A DNA stretch of 64,000 nucleotides from Asterella californica (lineage: Eukaryota > Streptophyta > Marchantiopsida > Marchantiales > Aytoniaceae): assembly GCA_036924285.1 (NCBI GenBank), contig JAYKYS010000005.1:9548001-9612000 (forward strand). Reading direction: 5' to 3'. The stretch's first letter is position 1. Every line of letters begins with the position of its first letter. Made by a program: the position numbers and the translations under genes. Under the pieces are notes generated by a model. That model saw only the letters and a program-made list of their open reading frames with translations, had not been told where the DNA came from and did not search any database. Positions 56,856-64,000 of the stretch are shown here, piece by piece.

Positions 56856-59800
56856 ATGGCCGGGGGCCAGAGTTTGCTGGCCGCTTGTGGAGGAGAAACT
56901 GTTAAGCTGTTTGATCCGGCTGTGGAAACCGGCGATCCTTGTGTATTCCAATACATACCCTCACCTGGGTACCAAGTCAACTGTGCAAAATGGAACCACA
57001 CGAGTATGTTCTTTTCGCTTTCGTTTTGGTTGACCTTTCTTCCCAGTCCAAGTAGCTTGGGCTTAGGCTTGATGTTTCTGTTTTCCGAGCAGCTGAGGTT
57101 TCTGGAATTCACTCGTCTCCCTGCCCTGGATAACGCGATCAATAGAAGCCCCATGAAGGTGTTTTTCCTTACTAACATGGAATGCTTTAGCTTACCGTTT
57201 CGTCTTTTCACCACGATTATCCGCTGGCATGACTTTCAGCAATCACAAGAATCTGAGAGTTAAAAACAGTTAAGAAGCTAGCATATGACTAATGAAACAT
57301 CCATTGTGTATGTTGTTGTTGCTAGCTTCTATAATGTCGGGTTGGGTAGATGGGTCTGAATAGAGGTTGTATTTCCTTCTTTCTTGCTTTTCCCAAGATT
57401 AAGGCTTTTCTTTGTCGTCCGTGCACAGACTTGGTGGTTGCAAGTGCGGGGGAAGACCGGAAGATATCAATGTGGATGAAGAATGGCCAGGTCGTGGGCG
57501 TAGTTCCTCAGCCGGGTGCCGAAGCAGATGATACTATTGACGTAAGTTTATGTACGTTGTAGTATCACGAAGTCGCCTCTTTAAATCATGCTTCGTAAAA
57601 CTAGTTAGTTTAATGCCTGCCGTAAAGCGAGTCGTCTTAGACTGTACCGTGGTTGGGAAATTGGTAACATATATAGCTTCAACCCTGGTGACCACGTGAG
57701 AGCTCAGAGTAGTCTTTCTGTAAGTTAGCTCTCAGAGGCTTCAAAAGGTGTTGTGAAGGATTTGAGGTCCCAGGCACCATATACTTGGTTTTTGAGTAGT
57801 ATAGTTCATAAATTATTTGCTTTCTGAGTAGACAGTGAGGGTGGACGGAAAGAACCAAGCCTGAAAATCAAAGTGCCACGAGCAAGTACACCGTACACTA
57901 AGTTTGCGTCTTCATATGACTTAGATGTCTGGGGTTATTGCAGTGTATAACTAGCTGAATATGACTCATTACTTGCGCTATAGACATTAAGAAACCACAC
58001 TTCTGTGCTCATTGCAGGAATCAATATTAGGAATATGCTTCAGTAGTAAAGGTTCGAGATACCTGGCTTCAGGTGGGACAGGAAAAATTGTTCGAGTATG
58101 GGACATGCAACGCAGAAGGTGCATCAAATGGCTCAAAGGACACACTGATACAATCACGGGAGTGATGTATAATTGTAGAGACGAACATCTTGCTTCTGTA
58201 AGCATTAGGGGAGATCTTATAATCCACAACCTTGCATCCGGAACACGTGCCGCGGAGCTTAAGGATCCTCACGAGCAGGTAAGTGCTGGATCGTACGTCC
58301 CGAGTGTCCTGCAGAATTACCTACAAATATGTAAATTATATACGACCTCTGTCCTACAATTTGGTAGTAGAGAGCATTCTCTCGCGTTAGTAGGTATTTT
58401 ACTCAAGTTCAGCTCTCTTGCAAGGATAAAAAAGGTGGCTTTGAACTTTCTATGAATCCTTCTTTGGCAGGGAGATGATGGACTGTCTGAATGCCCCTGC
58501 TGAGTTTCTTTGGAGCAGGTTCTGAGAGTGTTGGAGTATTCTCGGTTGAGCAGGCATCTTCTTGTGACAGCGGGAGATGACGGATCTGTTCACATATGGG
58601 ATACAACTAGTCGTAGTCCCAAGGCAGGTCAATTCTCTGCAGACATCTGGTCACTCCTCGTACGCTGATTGCTAGTTCGATCGTAGTATCGTGTGTTGTG
58701 TCCTCTCTTGATGATCCCGTCAAGAGCAAGGTCTATTTACGTTCATTATAACCATGCTTGTGCTTTGAATGATTCAAACTCTAGGTTTTCACTTGGTGCT
58801 GATACACAGTCTCTGGTTCTGAAACAGATCTCATGGCTGAAGCAACACACTGCACCTACCACTGGTGTATGCTTCTCTCCGTGCAATGATAAGGTTAGTT
58901 GGCAACTTTTGTCGAGGTATTTCCATTACAAATTTCCTTTCAGTGCACCACGATGCGAAAGAGATGCTATAAGACTTTCGTTGGGACTTGACCGCATGCA
59001 AGTGCCGATTGTCCCTTGTTTGCCTCCTTCGTGACCTCGTAAATAGTACCTGGTAAATTTAGGTTACCTTGTGAACATATTAAGATTCCGAACTCTATGA
59101 CAAGGAAAAACATGACACCAAAAGGTGTGCAGATAATGGTCAGTGTAGGTCTGGACAAAAAGCTATACACGTACGACATTGGAATCCGGAAGCCTGTGCA
59201 TTGTGTTCCCTTCCATGCACCCTTTTCATCAGTGGCTTTCAAGGATGACGGTACAACTGTGGCAGCGGGAACAAACAGTGGACGGGTTGTGTTCTACGAT
59301 GTCCGTGGGAAGCCTCAACCGTTTACTGTCCTCACAGCTTACGGTTCATCAGAGGTATGTTGATCTTACAATGAATGAGTTGGTCTCTTTTTATTGTCAT
59401 TTAAGAATCTACCACTGAAATCAAGCTCGGTTAAGTGCGTGAAGTAATAAGATTTGGGTTGCCATACTAAGCGTTTGAGCTCTGTGTACCTAGAAGCTCT
59501 CGACGGACTCTACAGGTCTGAGTTTGAGAATGTTATCAACTTTATGGGTGTTTTAATGATGACATCTTTGCTTTTGCGTTGTCATTGCTAAATTCTGTTC
59601 GTTCCCATCATTTTCCACTATCATGATGACGCGCTCACGATTCTCATCATCGTTCTATTTAATCCAGTCGCAAAACTGGTTAATATTGACCAGGGGAATC
59701 TTGGTGTGCTCATGCAGGCTGTGGGAAGTTTGAACTGGCAGCGATCGAATCCAATAGTTGTAATCGAAGCGACAGCTTCCAAGGAAGCTGCTCTCCTCGG

Positions 59801-61972
59801 AAATACTGGTAATAGTGAGGAGTCGGTAATAATGCCCGATCCTCTTCCTGCTTCTGGCAATACCCGTGGCCGCCCAACATTGTCGTCAATGCCTGTTAAG
59901 TCTTCATCCGGACGCTTAGTTTTCACTGGACAAGATCCTGCTTCAGCCTCAGTTTCTAACTCTACGAGTGTATCTGCTAGTGGGCCCATGACGAGGTCGG
60001 AGGGGTCGAGCTTTTCAACCTCCCACTTATGGACCAACGGTTCCATGTCGCGATTGCATTCCCATACCCCACATCGGTTCAATTACAGTACAAAGGATGA
60101 CATGGAAGTCTTCTCACCTTTGGTGGATGTACAGCCCATTACACCTTCGCTGTCAAGCTTCTATGATGGGAACGATGACTATAAGAAGGAAGGTGGCTCC
60201 GCAGATGGTTCTCGTAAAGTAGCGTGGAGTCAGACAGGGATTCGAAAGTTTCCAGGCATAGACGAGAAAGACTTGTCTCGTCTAAGTTTTGAGCGTCGGA
60301 CGTCTTTAAACCAGGTATTTAGCTTCTAGAGGGGCGTTATTATCACACGTGTTGGTCATGCATTCTCTTCGGTTGGATGCCCCCTTTGACAGATCTGTTC
60401 TTCCTTTCTCCTTAGACGAAGATCAGCCCTAATTCTTCAGCTCTTTCGATTCATTCTACTTCTTTCTCATCTGGCTCTTTTCATATCCAGAATAGGCTCA
60501 ACATGGATCTACCTCCAAGTCCTGCTAAGATGCTCAATTTGTTACTGTTTGTTAAAAGAATCCTGTCTTAGTATATTACGGTTTTATTTGCAAGTTGGCA
60601 CGCGAGAGGTTTTTGGGGAGAATTTCTGGATCAAGCTCATGACTGACAACCGTCATGTCCGCAAACGTTTTTGCAGGACGAGCAGTCCAAAAGTATGCCA
60701 TCTACGTTGTCGCCTTCAGCAGTGAGTACTCCGGTTGGAGTATCGAAGATACCAGATAGTAGGTCCCCATCGGTCACCCCACCGGAACTTTGGGGTGGAG
60801 ATGGGGGTGCTGACCGTGATCGCTTTAGGGCGCCTTCTATCTCAAGATTTGCCAATGCTGCTTCACTTGCGACTTCCTTGAATCTAACTTCGGGACTAGT
60901 TTCATCCTCTCGACTGGATACCTCGTATGGTACTCCTCCCACTATAGAAGTTCTGTCACCAGAGGCACAGTATTCTCCGAACTTGCCATCACAGAGTTTT
61001 TTCTCGTCTCTAGATACACTTCCGAGACTAGCGCCAACCTCAGAATCATTGCTTCAATCCACTGCCAATGCCACGTCAAACCCGTCCCCTAACCCGGTTG
61101 GTTCTCAGGTGGCTGCATCCTTGAGCATAGAGACCCCATTACTGGAAGCGACATCTTCAGCATCACCAAGAAGAAGTATCATACATGGAACTCTAAATCC
61201 TCATATGAACTTCACTAGAGGTAGTTTATCTCCAAAACAGAAGAAGTCAGTTGCGGAGAGGATTGAAGAAAGGGCTGGAACAAATTCATTAGATGGGAAA
61301 AGAGAGATTGAAACTGGCTTCAGCACCAGGTTGGATACCGCTGGACATACTGGGGCCGCTTTAACAAACGTGAGAATCGACACTTTTGGCTGGCCTAACT
61401 TGTCTGCTGTTAAAGTTATCCACTGTCTTTTAGTGTTTGGTGATTGGTTTAAGTACACTCTCAGTTGCTTGGCTCATAGACGGGATCACTTACTGCAGGC
61501 GGTCTCGCAGTCGACCACCCAACGAAACTTAGTACAACTAGATAGTCAACAAGGGCCGACGTTCGCTCTGCAGTTGGTGCAGCGAGGACTCGAAGAGAGC
61601 TTGGGTTCTGTGCAAAGAGCTATACACGAGGATGTCATGAATCTTCACTTAGAATTGTTACGACAGTTTCATATACAACAGGTAACTCACTCTCCGTTAG
61701 CATTGGGGGTTTAGATGTTATACGTTTCATAGTGCTCCATTTGTTTCGCATGTCGTAGAGAGTTTTTGGATGAAAAGGAGGATTTTGTGTCCTGCGAGTC
61801 GCTTCGAATGCCCAAACCTCTTGTTCCTCTTGGGCATTAACATCCTGCTTGACTGATTCTGCAGACCCAGATGTCCGGAATGATGGAAGCATTTCTAGAA
61901 AAGCAGAACGTTCTCGTGGAGGAAATTGAAGCCTTACGCCGAGAAAATCAACAATTGAGAGATATGTATTAG
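56856..61972 (+). CDS. NEDD1: NEDD1, gamma-tubulin complex targeting WD40 protein, 11 exons
   Basis: NEDD1 recruits gamma-tubulin ring complexes to nucleation sites (spindle, phragmoplast and cortical arrays in plants). Exons: 56856-57003, 57429-57541, 58018-58278, 58519-58623, 58828-58893, 59133-59354, 59718-60314, 60416-60550, 60677-61369, 61499-61681, 61865-61972. They join in frame to 876 aa. Residues 1-305 are WD40 repeats: [93 protein letters not shown] and [19 protein letters not shown] Ser/Pro-rich middle follows (306-780). Residues 781-876 form the helical C-terminus ([20 protein letters not shown]) that binds gamma-tubulin in known family members. The motifs follow plant NEDD1 closely. 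The end of exon 8 (60550) is the least certain junction. Confidence 0.95.
58624..58827 (+). other. Probable GC-AG intron of NEDD1
   Basis: To keep the reading frame from exon 4 (PKAG-free join) into exon 5 ([10 protein letters not shown]), the donor must be AAG|GCAGGT at 58624, a GC rather than GT donor. The nearby GT (58629) would shift the frame. The acceptor at 58826-58827 is a normal AG. Confidence 0.6.
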
Positions 61973-64000
61973 GTGTTCCTGTTCTCTGAATATCCACGGC
62001 TTTGTTCACCTCATCATCGGGAGGCTGCATCATAGTGCGTTTAGAGTCAAGAAATGTACCATAGGGTTGTAGGAAGCAATACACGAATGTAATCAAGTTG
62101 GCCTGGTTGATGGTACATGATGAGTTTTTCTCCGCAGCGGGATCGTCAGCTCGGGGATGTTTTCCAAGGCATTTCGCCTGGAAAGCTGTCTGGCAGGGTT
62201 TCATGCTTCATGTTTGCTGTGTAGCATTCCTCAAGTATAGAAGAGTTGCCTCTTTGTCTCGACGTTAGAAGATCGATGTTGCGTTCCTAAGAGTAATGCA
62301 AATGTTGCAGCTAACAACATGCCTCTGAAGTATATACTGTCTACTGCATTGGCAGATCACGGCACGTGGTCGTGTGAGAGGTTATTCTCGATGTTTTATC
62401 ATCACAGAACCCAAAATCGATTAGGTCATGATGCCGAATTGTGGAGCCTAGGAACGTGCATAACTGCTGTGACGGACGTATAGGAAAGTTCGTTCTCGTC
62501 TGCAAGGTTAATAAATGATCGTCTCACACTTGGAAGGCCTCTCTTCAGGGTGCACGCATCATCATGGGTGCATCAGTCCATACCCTTAGGTTTCAACGAG
62601 GGAGATGCCTCCGGCATTCAGACCAACACCCAAGGTACACAAACCTTCGTTTCCTGGAGAGATGTATCAGCCCAAGTTCCTTTATCTGCCTGGATAACAG
62701 AATCCTGGCTGTTCCAGTGATATAGCAAACATATCGCGCAAGTGCCGAGGATGGGTTTGGACTCCTTAATGGAGAATGTGTGGGCTCCGCTGAGAGCCTG
62801 AGCTTGCCACAGCTTTAATCAAAACACTGACACAGTCCCAGTCCCAGTTCCGGATGTTCACTGTCTTTATACCCCAGTCTTGCGGTGTGGATTACCTCAG
62901 TGCTGCACGTTACACAAGGCTCCTACGGACTCCTTCCCTGACATTGACTCACAATAGTTAATGCGTACCCAAACGCGGACACCAGAATGATTAGGCCCTT
63001 TCACGACAAGGTTCGCCTGAATAGCCTGTTTGCAGATGTCCATGTGGTGTTCTGTGAGCCGATCAGCTTCGCGTTAAGCTTCTGCCGGAGAACCAGGCAG
63101 AGACTTTATGAGATGCTTTGCAATATGTTCACGGGTCCCACATACTGAGCGTATCATCAGAGCGAATATTTCACACGGCACGCTGAATAGACGAACTGTC
63201 CACTGTGAAACAGTGGCTAACGTTGCCAGTGTTATAAGCACGGAGGTCCCACATAAGCCGTTACCTGGCTGAGAAATCCGGATTACGTAGTTCTCTATGC
63301 GAGCGCAAGCCTAGTCATCATGGACTGCTCCATTGCGCGAGCGATCAAGTTAGCTTCCAGTATCGAGGACGGACAGTCAGTATCGATGGACGACAGGTTT
63401 GATGCAATGAGGTTCGGGCCGGTACGACAGAAACGGATAGGTTGTCGGAATGAAGCATACATACGTGAGGAGGGCCCACTCTACCACGTGCAAAACCCAC
63501 GGGAAGGTTGACGACAGCCACCTGTCTCACCGCACATCACAGAGACTGCAGTCACTGCACTCTCTGTGGACTATACCGTCCAGAAAGGCCATGTTCTGGA
63601 TGTTTAAGGTTTGCCTCCTCGACTTGTCGCTTCTCATTGACGCACCTCCCAGAAGGACATTCCTTGTAACTGTACGAGACGAAAGACGTTCACTGTCGCT
63701 TCTACAAGTAAAGAGAACGAACGCAGAAAAGAGAGATGGAAATTATTGAGAACACGAATCATGCATGTTTGTTCTTTTCCGTTATCATTCAAGTTGAGCT
63801 GCAAGTTGTACAGAAAGTTACACGGTCATGCGTGAAACACTAACACTGTCTTACTACCATACATTTTCTTCGGTGTCCTTTTGGGTTTTCGGGAATTACT
63901 TTCTTTTCTTATCTCCAGCGTCCAACATTCTTCTAGCGAGCTGGATCTTTACCTTCTTAAGGTCTCTGTAGGTCTTTTGTATTTTTTGGCGTAAGTTGAC
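61973..64000. other. NEDD1 3' region and intergenic DNA
   Basis: The first few hundred bases after the stop are likely the 3' UTR. No further gene is recognised to the window end; the small frames at 63320-63749 have no family signature. Confidence 0.45.

Noticed and set aside
59621..60082. 153-codon minus-strand frame
   Set aside because: Antisense to NEDD1 exon 7, whose reading is conserved; no independent signal.
61635..62204. 189-codon minus-strand frame
   Set aside because: Overlaps NEDD1 exons 10-11 and the 3' region antisense; no family resemblance.

Overview
The window looks like nuclear DNA of a land plant, probably a non-seed plant (bryophyte-like). The evidence is a VQ-motif protein (a plant family), two intron-rich conserved eukaryotic genes whose proteins read closely like their plant versions, plant-type Ty3/gypsy elements primed by initiator Met-tRNA, and a decayed MULE transposase. 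Species cannot be fixed from the sequence alone. Most of the window is transposon debris; only three host genes can be supported with confidence.

Layout. 1-6839: a nearly complete, recent Ty3/gypsy chromovirus (+). Its 5' LTR is cut by the window edge, and its single gag-pol frame is broken by three TGA codons. 7.2-8.7 kb: two related short inverted-repeat elements. 10.6-17.5 kb: a decayed Ty3/gypsy element (-) with gag, protease, RT start, an extra CCHC reading frame and a long repetitive leader. 21.5-23.4 kb: a MULE transposase relic (-). 24.4-24.8 and 33.0-33.3 kb: two copies of one MITE family. 26.9-27.6 kb: an intronless VQ-motif gene (+). 31.5-31.9 kb: a perfect 21-bp hairpin and a tRNA-like sequence. 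34.9-42.3 kb: CstF50 (CSTF1), 14 exons (-), with a repeat-filled 3-kb intron. 45.5-51.8 kb: a decayed Ty3-like element (+) with gag, a CCHC knuckle, protease and a C5-cytosine DNA methyltransferase domain, interrupted by another repeat copy. 51.8-55.3 kb: a second copy of the 10.6-17.5 kb element family (-). 56.9-62.0 kb: NEDD1, 11 exons (+).

How the genes relate. CstF50 belongs to the mRNA 3'-end cleavage machinery. NEDD1 targets gamma-tubulin complexes to microtubule nucleation sites. VQ proteins are WRKY/MAPK-linked regulators. They are unlinked housekeeping or regulatory genes that happen to be neighbours. CstF50 and NEDD1 are both WD40 proteins, but of different families.

The most notable item is the retroelement-associated DNA methyltransferase at 50.8-51.8 kb. 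Motifs I, II, IV (with the catalytic Cys), VI, VIII and IX/X can be read in order just downstream of a retroviral-type protease. It is a pseudogene here (stops plus one frameshift), but it points to a family of plant retrotransposons that carry their own DNMT.
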